Positions 1-6,092 of a DNA stretch of 8,242 nucleotides are shown one piece after another. Within the stretch, counting starts at the first letter, position 1. Each line of letters starts with the position of its first letter. This stretch comes from an uncultured Collinsella sp. Its GTDB lineage: Bacteria; Actinomycetota; Coriobacteriia; Coriobacteriales; Coriobacteriaceae. The DNA is taken from assembly GCA_900545075.1 (NCBI GenBank), contig UQXT01000087.1, positions 1 to 8,242 of the forward strand, given 5' to 3'. Under the pieces are notes generated by a model. That model searched no databases. It saw only the letters and a program-made list of their open reading frames with translations, and was not told the DNA's origin. Made by a program: the position numbers and the translations under genes.

Positions 1-1286
1 TCCTTGCCGCGCATGAGCGTGATCTCGACCTTCTCGCCCACCTCGTGGCTGCGCAGCGCGATGATCAGGCCATCGGCACTCGTAATCTCGTCGTCGCCCA
101 GCTTGGTAATGACATCACCCTCTTGGATGCCAGCCTTGGCGGCAGGACCGTCCTCGACGACACTTGCCACATACGCGCCGCTATCGGTGCTCAGCTTGTT
201 AGTGCGGGCGTTAAGCGCGTTGACGCTCGAAAGCGTAGCGCCCATGTACGGATGCACCGGCGTCTTGCCGTCGATGATCTGGTCGGCAATGTTCTTGGCG
301 TAGTTAACGGGAATAGCAAAGCCCACGCCCGAGCTGGAGCCCGAATAGCTCTCGATAAGCGAGTTAATACCCACGAGCTCGCCGTTGTCGTTGACGAGTG
401 CGCCACCGGAGTTGCCCGGGTTGATGGCGGCATCGGTCTGGATCATGTTGGCGTAGATGGTGTTGCCGCTGGTAGAGCTCATGGCCGTGGAGCGATACAG
501 CGCCGACACGATGCCCGTGGAGACAGACTGCTCGTTGCCGAACGGCGAGCCGATCGCCATGACCCACTCGCCCACGTTGAGCTTGGAGGAGTCGCCGATC
601 TCGATCGGCGTGAGCTTGGAGGCGTCGGCGTCCTTGAGCTTGATGACGGCAAGGTCGCTCGAGGCGTCGTTGCCCACGAACTCGGCCTCGTAGGTGGTGC
701 CGTCGTCCATGGTCACCACGTACTGGTCATAGCCATCGACCACATGGTTGTTGGTGAGGATATGGCCCTCGGTATCGAGCACAACGCCCGAACCGACGCT
801 GCCCGAGCCGTCCGACTCGTCGGCAGACTGCGAAAGCGAGCCATTCTGGCTGCCGCTCGAAGTGGCGGTAATGGAAACCACGGAGGGCAACGCCTTGGCT
901 GAAACGGCCTCGGCCAGCGTGGTGTCCTCGGAGTCGATGGTGATCTTTTGCGTCGATGAACCCGAAGCACCCGCAGTCACGGCGTTCCTGCCGCCGCCGA
1001 TATCGAGCGTGCCACTCATAATGAGCGCGATGACCAGCAGGGCGCCGCAGGCACAGCCGGCAAGCGCCGTAATGAAGATCGGCAGCTTTTTGGTCTTGGT
1101 CTTGACCACTGTGTGCTTGTTTACAACCTGTTGGCCACCCAGCGGCTTGCCGGTCTGCGTGTCGTAGGCCTGCACGTAGGGAATGTTGCTGTCGGCAGGC
1201 GTCGACTCCACCCGCACGCGCGGCTGCTGCTGCGTCTCGCCGGCGTTGCCCGCATCCTGGGGACGCTGGGAATCGTTCTCGCTCAT
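1..1286 (-). CDS. htrA: HtrA/DegP-like membrane-anchored serine protease with PDZ domain (C-terminus cut by window edge)
   Basis: Trypsin-like serine protease of the HtrA family, which degrades misfolded proteins on the outer face of the membrane. The frame stays open from the ATG at 1286 to the left edge (428 codons visible). AAAGGA lies 8 bases before the ATG. Residues 1-68 form a polar, Gln-rich cytoplasmic tail ending in a Lys-rich stretch. Residues about 70-91 are one hydrophobic helix, then a Ser/Thr/Gly-rich linker. The catalytic triad is visible: His181 in TNNHVVDGY, Asp211 in SDLAVIKL and Ser293 in NPGNSGGAL. A PDZ domain starts near residue 335 (VVEDGPAAKAGIQEGDVI) and runs to the edge. 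The signal-anchor arrangement is typical of Gram-positive HtrA. Little of the C-terminus can be missing, judging by family length (inference). It sits 206 bases after the regulator gene, behind a terminator, so it probably has its own promoter. Confidence 0.95.
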   Translation of the reverse strand, partial: MSENDSQRPQDAGNAGETQQQPRVRVESTPADSNIPYVQAYDTQTGKPLGGQQVVNKHTVVKTKTKKLPIFITALAGCACGALLVIALIMSGTLDIGGGRNAVTAGASGSSTQKITIDSEDTTLAEAVSAKALPSVVSITATSSGSQNGSLSQSADESDGSGSVGSGVVLDTEGHILTNNHVVDGYDQYVVTMDDGTTYEAEFVGNDASSDLAVIKLKDADASKLTPIEIGDSSKLNVGEWVMAIGSPFGNEQSVSTGIVSALYRSTAMSSTSGNTIYANMIQTDAAINPGNSGGALVNDNGELVGINSLIESYSGSSSGVGFAIPVNYAKNIADQIIDGKTPVHPYMGATLSSVNALNARTNKLSTDSGAYVASVVEDGPAAKAGIQEGDVITKLGDDEITSADGLIIALRSHEVGEKVEITLMRGK

Positions 1287-1315
1287 AGCTGCGATCCTTT
1301 CGTCAAATAACCAAA

Positions 1316-1339
1316 GGCCCGCCAAACATGTGGCGGGCC
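1316..1339 (-). other. hairpin in the htrA 5' leader
   Basis: Perfect 8-bp inverted repeat GGCCCGCC / GGCGGGCC with an 8-base loop. It ends only 30 bases before the htrA ATG. On the minus strand it is followed by TTTGGTTATTTG, a weak T-rich tail. It could be a leaky terminator for upstream transcription or a leader hairpin of htrA itself. The sequence does not decide between them. Confidence 0.5.
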
Positions 1340-1423
1340 ATCATTGTTCACGTTGAGTTGTACCCCAATATGCGGGTGCACGTGTATGAGAACGCAATCT
1401 TTTAGGAAGGCTTAAGTTCTGTT

Positions 1424-1448
1424 GCAGGCCCAAAAGGACCCGGCCTGC
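1424..1448 (-). other. small inverted repeat between regulator and htrA
   Basis: Perfect 7-bp inverted repeat GCAGGCC / GGCCTGC with an 11-base loop. It lies just beyond the terminator hairpin of the regulator gene. There is no T tract on either side, so it is not an intrinsic terminator by itself. Function unknown. Confidence 0.35.
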
Positions 1449-1451
1449 GTC

Positions 1452-1487
1452 AAAACCACCACAAAGGTGCCTGTCCCCTTTGTGGTG
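1452..1487 (-). terminator. hairpin terminator of the glnA-regulator operon, REP-like sequence
   Basis: Perfect 11-bp inverted repeat CACCACAAAGG / CCTTTGTGGTG with a 9-base loop. On the minus strand it begins 6 bases after the regulator stop codon and is followed by GTTTTG. Position and short T tract suit an intrinsic terminator. The arm and loop text (TGTCCCCTTTGTGG) resembles a palindromic repeat I recall as common in intergenic regions of several bacteria. That resemblance is from memory and unchecked. Confidence 0.6.
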
Positions 1488-1492
1488 AAAAG

Positions 1493-2155
1493 CTAGTCCT
1501 TAAACAGATAGCCCACGCCGCGGACGGTGGTGATATGTGCCGCGATCTGCGGGCCCACCTTGGAGCGGATGCGTCGAATGTGTACGTCGACGGTACGCGT
1601 ACCGCCGCAGTACTCAAAGCCCCACACGCGGTGCAGCAGTACCTCGCGGCTGTAGGCACGGTTGGGATGCGTCGCCAAAAAGCTCAGCAGCGAGTACTCC
1701 ATCAGCGTCAGGTCGATGGGCTCGTTATCGAGTGTCACCTGGTAGGTAGCCAGGTTAATCTCGAGGTTATCGATGTTGAGCACATCGTCGGCGGTGACGG
1801 TCTCCTCCTCGCCCATCAGGCGCTGTGCGCGAGCCTTGAGTTCGTTGGGCGTCGCCGTGGGGCATACAAAGTCGGCATGCGCGTGATTCGGCAGGCGCAG
1901 GGTGCCGAGCGCCTCGTCGTCGACGATCACCAACATGGGGACGCCGCCGCGATCGTCAAGCCACTTGGCAATCTGATCGATGCGGTCGCTGCGGATGCCG
2001 TCGGAATCGAGGATCAGCAGGTCAAAGTCGTGCGCCGCAGTCGGCGAATCGGGGGTAGCCAGGCTCACCTCAACACCCAGGGTGGTCGTCAAGCTGCGGG
2101 CAAACTCGTGGAAGCGCGTCGTGCGCGCCATGAACAGGGCACTCTTTTCGGACAT
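1493..2155 (-). CDS. GlnR-like orphan OmpR-family response regulator with degenerate receiver domain
   Basis: A 220-residue winged-helix DNA-binding regulator. Residues about 127-218 form an OmpR-type wing with the block WGFEYCGGTRTVDVHIRRIR (178-197) and a C-terminal TTVRGVGYLF. Both closely resemble actinobacterial GlnR as I remember it. Residues 1-115 have receiver-like length and pattern. However, the usual N-terminal acidic pair is missing and the conserved Lys before Pro is absent (ADFVCPTATP, about 95-103). Only a candidate Asp50 remains, in LLILDSDG. This matches the atypical, apparently non-phosphorylated receiver of GlnR. The start at 2155 is chosen because GGAGG stands 5 bases before it; the longer frame from 2239 would overlap glnA and lacks such a site. 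No histidine kinase is adjacent. It follows the GlnA homologue by 50 bases and is probably co-transcribed, suggesting nitrogen control (inference). Confidence 0.85.
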   Translation of the reverse strand: MSEKSALFMARTTRFHEFARSLTTTLGVEVSLATPDSPTAAHDFDLLILDSDGIRSDRIDQIAKWLDDRGGVPMLVIVDDEALGTLRLPNHAHADFVCPTATPNELKARAQRLMGEEETVTADDVLNIDNLEINLATYQVTLDNEPIDLTLMEYSLLSFLATHPNRAYSREVLLHRVWGFEYCGGTRTVDVHIRRIRSKVGPQIAAHITTVRGVGYLFKD

Positions 2156-2205
2156 ATCGGCCTCCAAGGAAATAAGCTCAATCGTACTGAAACAAGCCAG
2201 CGCGA

Positions 2206-3543
2206 TTAGGAGTTCGCCAGATAATGCTTGATCTCCCACTCGGTGATCGTAGACTCAAACTTATGCCACTCGTCGCGCTTCTTTTTGAGGAAGAAGCTGT
2301 GGATGTGCTCGCCGAGGGCATCCTTCATAAACTGCGAGTCCTCAAAGACGTCAAGCGCCTCTTTGAGCGAGCGCGGCAGCGGTGCGTAGCCGGCCTCGAG
2401 CATCTGACGGTCGGTGAGTTTGAGCGTCTCGGCCGTGGCCTCGGGCGGGAGCTCCAGCTTGCGCTCGATGCCGTCCAGACCAGCCGCCAGCGTGACGGCG
2501 TTGACCAGGTACGGATTGGCCATGGGGTCGGGGCTACGCAGCTCGATGCGCGTGGACAGCTGCTTGCCGGGCTTGTAGACCGGGATGCGGATCATGCTCG
2601 CGCGATTGCGCAGGCCCCACGTGGCGTATTGCGGCACGGAGTCGCCACCCGTGGTGATGCGCTTGTACGAGTTTACCGTGGGGTTGGTGATGGCGCTGAT
2701 CTCGCGCGCGTGCGCCAAGATGCCGGCCATGTAGTGCTTGGCGATATCGGAGAGATGGTACTTCTCGTCGTCCTCGCCCCAAAAGACGTTGTTGCCGTCG
2801 TGGTCGAATAGCGACTGGCACAGGAACATAGCACTGCCGTCCTCGCCTGCCAACGGCTTGGGCATAAAGGAGGCGTGGCAACCGCTCTCGTAAGCCTGCT
2901 GCTTAATGATGAGTTTGGCCGTGGTGATGGCGTCGGACATGCTCAAGGCCTCGGCGTGACGCAGGCTCATGCCGTGCTGCGAGCGGCCGGCGGCATGGAA
3001 GGTGTACTCCACGGGCACGGACATCTTCTCCAGCGTGAGGACCGTGTTGCGGCGCAGGTCGCGGGCGGCATCGCTCACCGAAAGATCGAAGTAGCCCACG
3101 TTGTCGAGCGGCTCGGGGGTGTGCTCGTCGGGGAAGTAGTAATACTCCAGCTCGGCGCCCACGTTGAGCAGATAGCCAGCCTTCTCGGCCTTGCGGAACA
3201 TGCGGCGCAGGGCATCGCGCGGGTCGCCGGCAAACGGCTTGCGATCGGGAGTGCACACGTCGCAGAACACGCGGGCGACGCCGTTGTGGCTCGGACGCCA
3301 CGGCAAAATCTGGAAGGTCGAAGCATCGGGGAACGCCAACATGTCGGCTTCCTCGGGCGTGGCAAAGCCCTCGATGGCGGAGCCGTCAAAGCCAATACCC
3401 TCCTCAAAAGCGACCTCGAGGTCCTCGGGGCTAATGGCAAAGTTCTTGAGGCGGCCGAGAATGTCGACAAACCACAGACGCACAAAGCGGATGTCACGCT
3501 GCTCTACGGAGCGGAGTACGTAATCGATGTTCTGCTGGTTCAT
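2206..3543 (-). CDS. glnA: Glutamine synthetase type I homologue (GlnA2-like) with altered metal-binding residues
   Basis: A 445-residue glutamine synthetase family protein, full length for the GSI-alpha type. Family members join ammonia and glutamate using ATP in a dodecamer. Recognisable blocks: FDGSAIEGF (52-60), GAELEYYYF (129-137), ASFMPKP (224-230), NPTVNSYKR (287-295), IELRSPDP (333-340) and ALGEHI (409-414). No NLY adenylylation loop is seen, and the C-terminal TEWEIKHYL is typical of the short type. Oddities confirmed by codon: the expected HHE-x7-E motif reads FHAAGRSQHG, giving Ala184 and Gly191 for two metal-binding Glu, and GSGMH reads GSAMF, giving Phe240 for the metal-binding His. 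Glu131, Glu133 and Glu334 remain. Residue 62 is Thr where an Arg is common. The start is supported by GGGGAG 4 bases upstream. It may be a divergent ligase (for another amine or acid) or a regulatory pseudoenzyme. The family call is certain; the function is not. Confidence 0.9.
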   Translation of the reverse strand: MNQQNIDYVLRSVEQRDIRFVRLWFVDILGRLKNFAISPEDLEVAFEEGIGFDGSAIEGFATPEEADMLAFPDASTFQILPWRPSHNGVARVFCDVCTPDRKPFAGDPRDALRRMFRKAEKAGYLLNVGAELEYYYFPDEHTPEPLDNVGYFDLSVSDAARDLRRNTVLTLEKMSVPVEYTFHAAGRSQHGMSLRHAEALSMSDAITTAKLIIKQQAYESGCHASFMPKPLAGEDGSAMFLCQSLFDHDGNNVFWGEDDEKYHLSDIAKHYMAGILAHAREISAITNPTVNSYKRITTGGDSVPQYATWGLRNRASMIRIPVYKPGKQLSTRIELRSPDPMANPYLVNAVTLAAGLDGIERKLELPPEATAETLKLTDRQMLEAGYAPLPRSLKEALDVFEDSQFMKDALGEHIHSFFLKKKRDEWHKFESTITEWEIKHYLANS

Positions 3544-3578
3544 GTCGCTCCCCTTTCTTTCGGGCGGGTTTCGACTGG

Positions 3579-3607
3579 TCTATATCGCAGATACTATCGC
3601 AGAAAAA
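3579..3607 (-). promoter_or_regulatory. possible glnA promoter
   Basis: On the minus strand TATAGA (3579-3584) could serve as -10, with a poor -35 TTTTTC (3602-3607) at a spacing of 17. The weak -35 would abut the putative GlnR box, as expected for an activator-dependent promoter. The 8-mer CTGCGATA occurs twice, 12 bases apart, across this stretch. Alternative -10 hexamers exist (TAGTAT at 3591-3596), so the exact position is uncertain. Confidence 0.35.
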
Positions 3608-3608
3608 T

Positions 3609-3624
3609 GTTTCCGCAGGGTTAA
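3609..3624 (-). promoter_or_regulatory. candidate GlnR box upstream of glnA
   Basis: The minus strand reads TTAAC-CCTGCG-GAAAC. The GlnR consensus described for Streptomyces is gTnAc-N6-GaAAc, and this site agrees at every specified base except the first. It lies 66-81 bases before the glnA ATG, and the neighbouring gene encodes a GlnR-like protein. Only one a/b half-site pair is seen; no second pair follows at the expected spacing. Confidence 0.5.
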
Positions 3625-3677
3625 AGCGTATCAAGCGCTCAAAAAACGTGCGCGAACAGGTCGTTGCGAACGAGTGG

Positions 3678-4700
3678 TTAGCGCGAGGTCGATGCGCGGT
3701 ATTCGATGTGGCCGGGGATCTCGATGCGCTTGGGGGCGAGCTTTGCGGCCTCGCCCACGGTGGTGGTGACGACGTCGATGCGCTCGGACAGGCGCTCGAC
3801 CACGCGCTCGGCAATGGTGAGGGTGTCCTGCGCGGCCGTGGTCACGCCACCAAAGAGCACATGGTTCCAGGGGTAGTCGTCAAACGTCGCGATCTTGAGC
3901 CCCGCCGGCAGCGAGGGACCAAGCTGCGCCAGCGCCTCGGTCAGGCGCAGGAAGACCAGGCCGTTGACAGCGATAAGGCCGAGCCTTTTGCCCGCATAGC
4001 CGCGGATGGTCTCGTCCAAGCGACCGACACCCGTGGCGCCACCGTCGGCCAAGGTGACGACCTCGCCCGCAAGGCCGCGTCGCGAAAGCTCGTCGGCAAA
4101 GGCCTCGGCGCGCTCGCGACGGACGGGGCTGTCGTCGCTTGCCTCGGTGAGCAGGCACAGGCGCTCGCTGCCTGCAGCGGCCAAGGCGTCTACCAGACCG
4201 GCGACCAGCTCACGGTTGTTAGATGTCACTAGATCGACACCGCCGTCGGCAACGTCGCGGTCGAGCAGCACAACAGGCAGACGTCCCGCTGCCGCAGCGA
4301 TCGCCTCGTCATTGCCTCCGCAGGTGTTGACGACCAGGCCGTCCACGCCGGCATCGATAAGTCTGGTGAGCGACTCCGCTTCCTTAGCGGGGTCGTTGCC
4401 GCTAATGGCCGTCATGAGCGAGCAGCCGCGCGCGGCGGCGCTGACGGAAAGCCCTTCGAGCATGGCGCTGGAGAACGGGTTGGCGATGTCGGCCAGGATC
4501 ACGCCGATGAGGTTGGTGCGCGAGCTGCGTAGATTGCGCGCGGCGGCACGCGGGCGATAGCCGGTGCGCTCGATAACCGCCGCGATGCGAGCACGGGTTT
4601 CCTCGGTCATTTGCCCGGGGCGGTTGTTGAGATAGCGCGAGACCGTGGCCGGGCTCACGCCCGCCTCGGCGGCAATGTCCTTGATTCTCATCTGCGCCAT
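3678..4700 (-). CDS. LacI-family transcriptional repressor, probable regulator of the KDG operon
   Basis: A 340-residue LacI/GalR-family regulator. The helix-turn-helix is at about 4-25 (IKDIAAEAGVSPATVSRYL) and the hinge helix at about 50-58 (AARNLRSSRT). From residue 60 follows a periplasmic-binding-protein-like effector domain (LIGVILADIANPFSSAM, later FDDYPWNHVLFGG). The start at 4700 is chosen because GGGGTG stands 6 bases upstream; an upstream ATG at 4748 would add 16 residues not typical of the family. The gene is divergent from the kinase-aldolase operon, and LacI-type palindromes with a central CG lie just after that operon's -10 box. It therefore probably represses the operon and responds to KDG or a related uronate intermediate, like KdgR of Bacillus. 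The target assignment is inferred from position only; the effector is not visible in sequence. Confidence 0.92.
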   Translation of the reverse strand: MAQMRIKDIAAEAGVSPATVSRYLNNRPGQMTEETRARIAAVIERTGYRPRAAARNLRSSRTNLIGVILADIANPFSSAMLEGLSVSAAARGCSLMTAISGNDPAKEAESLTRLIDAGVDGLVVNTCGGNDEAIAAAAGRLPVVLLDRDVADGGVDLVTSNNRELVAGLVDALAAAGSERLCLLTEASDDSPVRRERAEAFADELSRRGLAGEVVTLADGGATGVGRLDETIRGYAGKRLGLIAVNGLVFLRLTEALAQLGPSLPAGLKIATFDDYPWNHVLFGGVTTAAQDTLTIAERVVERLSERIDVVTTTVGEAAKLAPKRIEIPGHIEYRASTSR

Positions 4701-4765
4701 AACGCACCCCGTTTCCCAATTGTCGGCGGTCTGAGCCATTTTAGGCATTTTTTTAAAAATCTCGG

Positions 4766-4792
4766 TTGCAAAACGCTGTAGGTGAGTATACT
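4766..4792 (+). promoter_or_regulatory. promoter of the kinase-aldolase operon
   Basis: A -10 box TATACT lies at 4787-4792. TTGCAA at 4766-4771 is the best -35-like text but at a short 15-base spacing; GGTTGC (4764-4769) gives 17. The module at 8142-8169 has the same TATACT, and GCAAA at the same distance from it in both copies, which supports a real promoter. The expected transcription start is near 4799, immediately before the operators. Confidence 0.6.
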
Positions 4793-4802
4793 ACAACTCG
4801 AA

Positions 4803-4831
4803 ACGAAACCGATTTCGTAAACCGATTTCGG
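4803..4831 (+). promoter_or_regulatory. two overlapping LacI-type operators
   Basis: The first site, ACGAAACCGATTTCGT (4803-4818), is palindromic except for one base pair and has the central CG typical of LacI-family operators. The core AAACCGATTTCG repeats 13 bases later (4806-4817 and 4819-4830), giving an overlapping second site with a weaker left half. Both sit just downstream of the -10 box, suited to blocking transcription. The first site occurs again, unchanged, at 8179-8194. Confidence 0.8.
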
Positions 4832-4834
4832 TGA

Positions 4835-4892
4835 GCGTTGGCACGCAGGTGCAAAGACGCGCCCTACCGTCTTGGCACCTGCGTGCCAACGC
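4835..4892 (+). other. stable structured leader hairpin (5' UTR of kdgK), repeated at the right edge
   Basis: An 18-bp perfect outer stem (4835-4852 with 4875-4892) encloses a single A/G mismatch. Next comes a 6-bp inner stem AAGACG / CGTCTT (4854-4859 with 4868-4873) with the 8-base loop CGCCCTAC. It lies between the operators and the ribosome binding site, so it should be transcribed. A second copy at 8198-8242 keeps the AAGACG arm and loop (CACCCTAC) but changes the outer stem in a pairing-preserving way. No known riboswitch is recognised. There is no T tract after it, so it is not an intrinsic terminator. Confidence 0.75.
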
Positions 4893-4935
4893 CATATCAA
4901 AGGTGTACGCACGAGCAAGAAGGAGCTACGCGACC

Positions 4936-5970
4936 ATGGGTAAAACGGTTCTTACCTTCGGCGAGATCATGATGAGACTCTCGCCCAAAGACCACCTGCG
5001 TATTGAGCAGGCAACCGAGTTTGACGTCCGCTACGGCGGCGCCGAGGCCAACACTGCGCTTTCCCTGGCCTACCAGGGCGACAAGGCCGCTTACGTCTCC
5101 GTTGTTCCGGCCAACCGCCTAGGCGAGTGCGCGCTGCGCTCGCTGAAGGCCTACGGCGTCGACACAACGCGCGTCGTGCGTCAGGGCGACCGTCTTGGCT
5201 CCTATGTGTTTGAGGTCGGCGCCTCGCAGCGCGGCAACGGCTGCGTCTACGACCGCAAGTTCTCTGCCATCAACATGGCCAAGCGCGATGTTTTTGACTG
5301 GGACGAGATCCTCAAGGGCATCGATGTCTTCTACTTCTCCGGCGTGACCCCCGCCGTCTCCGACGAGATGGCCGCCGCCTGCAAGGAGGCGCTCGCCGTC
5401 TGCCGCGCCAAGGGCATCACCACCGTGTGCGACGTGAACTATCGCGGCAAGATGTGGTCGCCCGAGAAATCGCAGGCCACCATGAAGGAACTCCTGCCGC
5501 TCGTCGACATCTGCATCGCCAACGACGAGGATGCGCCTGCCGGCCTTGGCATGACCTGCGTCTCTGGCTCCCTTGCCCACGGCATCGAGGAGCGCGACAC
5601 CTACGTCGAGATGGCCCGCCAGATCTGCGCCGAGTACGGCTGCAAAAAGGTTGCCTCGGTCGTTCGCAACATCTCCTGCGTCGAGCGCTCCATCTGGATG
5701 GGCATGCTCTTTGACGCCGAGAGTGGCGAGCACTGGTTCTCCCCTGCTCACGACGTGCACGTGCTCGAGGGTGTTGCCGCCGGCGACGCTTTCAACGCCG
5801 GCCTCGTCCATGCCCTCATCAACGACTTTGACCCGCAGGACGCCGTCAACTACGCGATTGCAGCCTCGATCCTCAAGCTCACCATCAAGGGCGATTCCAA
5901 CTTGGTGACCGCAGGCGAGATTGCAGCCGTGGCATCCGCCGCCGACGGTGGCACCCGCGTCGCGCGCTAG
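4936..5970 (+). CDS. kdgK: 2-keto-3-deoxygluconate kinase (PfkB family)
   Basis: A 344-residue ribokinase/PfkB-family sugar kinase, predicted to phosphorylate 2-keto-3-deoxygluconate to KDPG with ATP in the cytoplasm. The N-terminal GEIMMRLSP (9-17), the substrate-side GGAEANTALSLA (34-45) and GSYVFEVGASQRG (88-100) match KDG kinases. DVNYRGKMW (167-175) and IANDED (194-199) are also typical. The catalytic base is Asp284 in GVAAGDAFNAG; the usual first Gly-Ala-Gly is replaced by Ala-Ala-Gly. The start at 4936 follows AAGGAG with a slightly long 10-base gap. An in-frame ATG at 4831 lies in the operator and hairpin region and is rejected. The gene is first in an operon with KDPG aldolase, which supports KDG as substrate over other sugars. 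It is repressed through the LacI-type sites upstream (inference). Confidence 0.93.
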   Translation: MGKTVLTFGEIMMRLSPKDHLRIEQATEFDVRYGGAEANTALSLAYQGDKAAYVSVVPANRLGECALRSLKAYGVDTTRVVRQGDRLGSYVFEVGASQRGNGCVYDRKFSAINMAKRDVFDWDEILKGIDVFYFSGVTPAVSDEMAAACKEALAVCRAKGITTVCDVNYRGKMWSPEKSQATMKELLPLVDICIANDEDAPAGLGMTCVSGSLAHGIEERDTYVEMARQICAEYGCKKVASVVRNISCVERSIWMGMLFDAESGEHWFSPAHDVHVLEGVAAGDAFNAGLVHALINDFDPQDAVNYAIAASILKLTIKGDSNLVTAGEIAAVASAADGGTRVAR

Positions 5971-5984
5971 TCCGTCTCCATTCC

Positions 5985-6024
5985 GCGGGCCGCAGTTTTC
6001 CAATCCCATACCCCTGCGGCCCGC
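5985..6024 (+). other. intercistronic hairpin 1 (kdgK-eda)
   Basis: Perfect 11-bp stem GCGGGCCGCAG / CTGCGGCCCGC with an 18-base loop containing CCAATCCCATACC (6000-6012). It starts 14 bases after the kinase stop codon. There is no T tract, so termination is unlikely; a role in 3' mRNA stability or processing is possible. The loop text recurs in the next hairpin. Confidence 0.6.
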
Positions 6025-6040
6025 TCCCCGATTCCTCCGG

Positions 6041-6078
6041 CCGGGCAAAACCACCAGTCCCATTCCGGTTTTGCCTGG
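6041..6078 (+). other. intercistronic hairpin 2 (kdgK-eda)
   Basis: A 12-bp stem CCGGGCAAAACC / GGTTTTGCCTGG (one G-U pair) with a 14-base loop. The loop holds CCAGTCCCATTCC (6054-6066), which matches the loop of hairpin 1 at 11 of 13 bases. Its right arm contains CCGGTTTTG, repeated 40 bases later in the next structure, so alternative pairings are possible. Confidence 0.6.
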
Positions 6079-6092
6079 CATCCCCTACACGA

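Noticed and set aside
45..902. Long plus-strand open frame opposite htrA
   Set aside because: It lies antisense to a protein with a clear catalytic triad and PDZ domain, and its translation is rich in Arg, Gly, Val and His with no recognisable domain, as expected for a shadow of GC-rich coding DNA.
1535..2209. Plus-strand open frame opposite the GlnR-like regulator
   Set aside because: Shadow of a well-supported winged-helix gene on the other strand.
2875..3624. Plus-strand open frame opposite glnA
   Set aside because: Shadow of the glutamine synthetase family gene; it also crosses the glnA promoter region.
4835..4892. Intrinsic terminator or attenuator in the kdgK leader
   Set aside because: The hairpin is strong but is followed by GCCATATCAAAGG with no T tract, so simple intrinsic termination is unlikely.
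4831..4935. N-terminal extension of the KDG kinase
   Set aside because: The extra residues would be encoded by operator and leader hairpin; the PfkB domain begins at the 4936 start.
5119..6081. Long minus-strand open frame opposite kdgK
   Set aside because: Antisense to the KDG kinase; composition is Gly/Ala/Val/Asp-rich with no motif or ribosome binding site.
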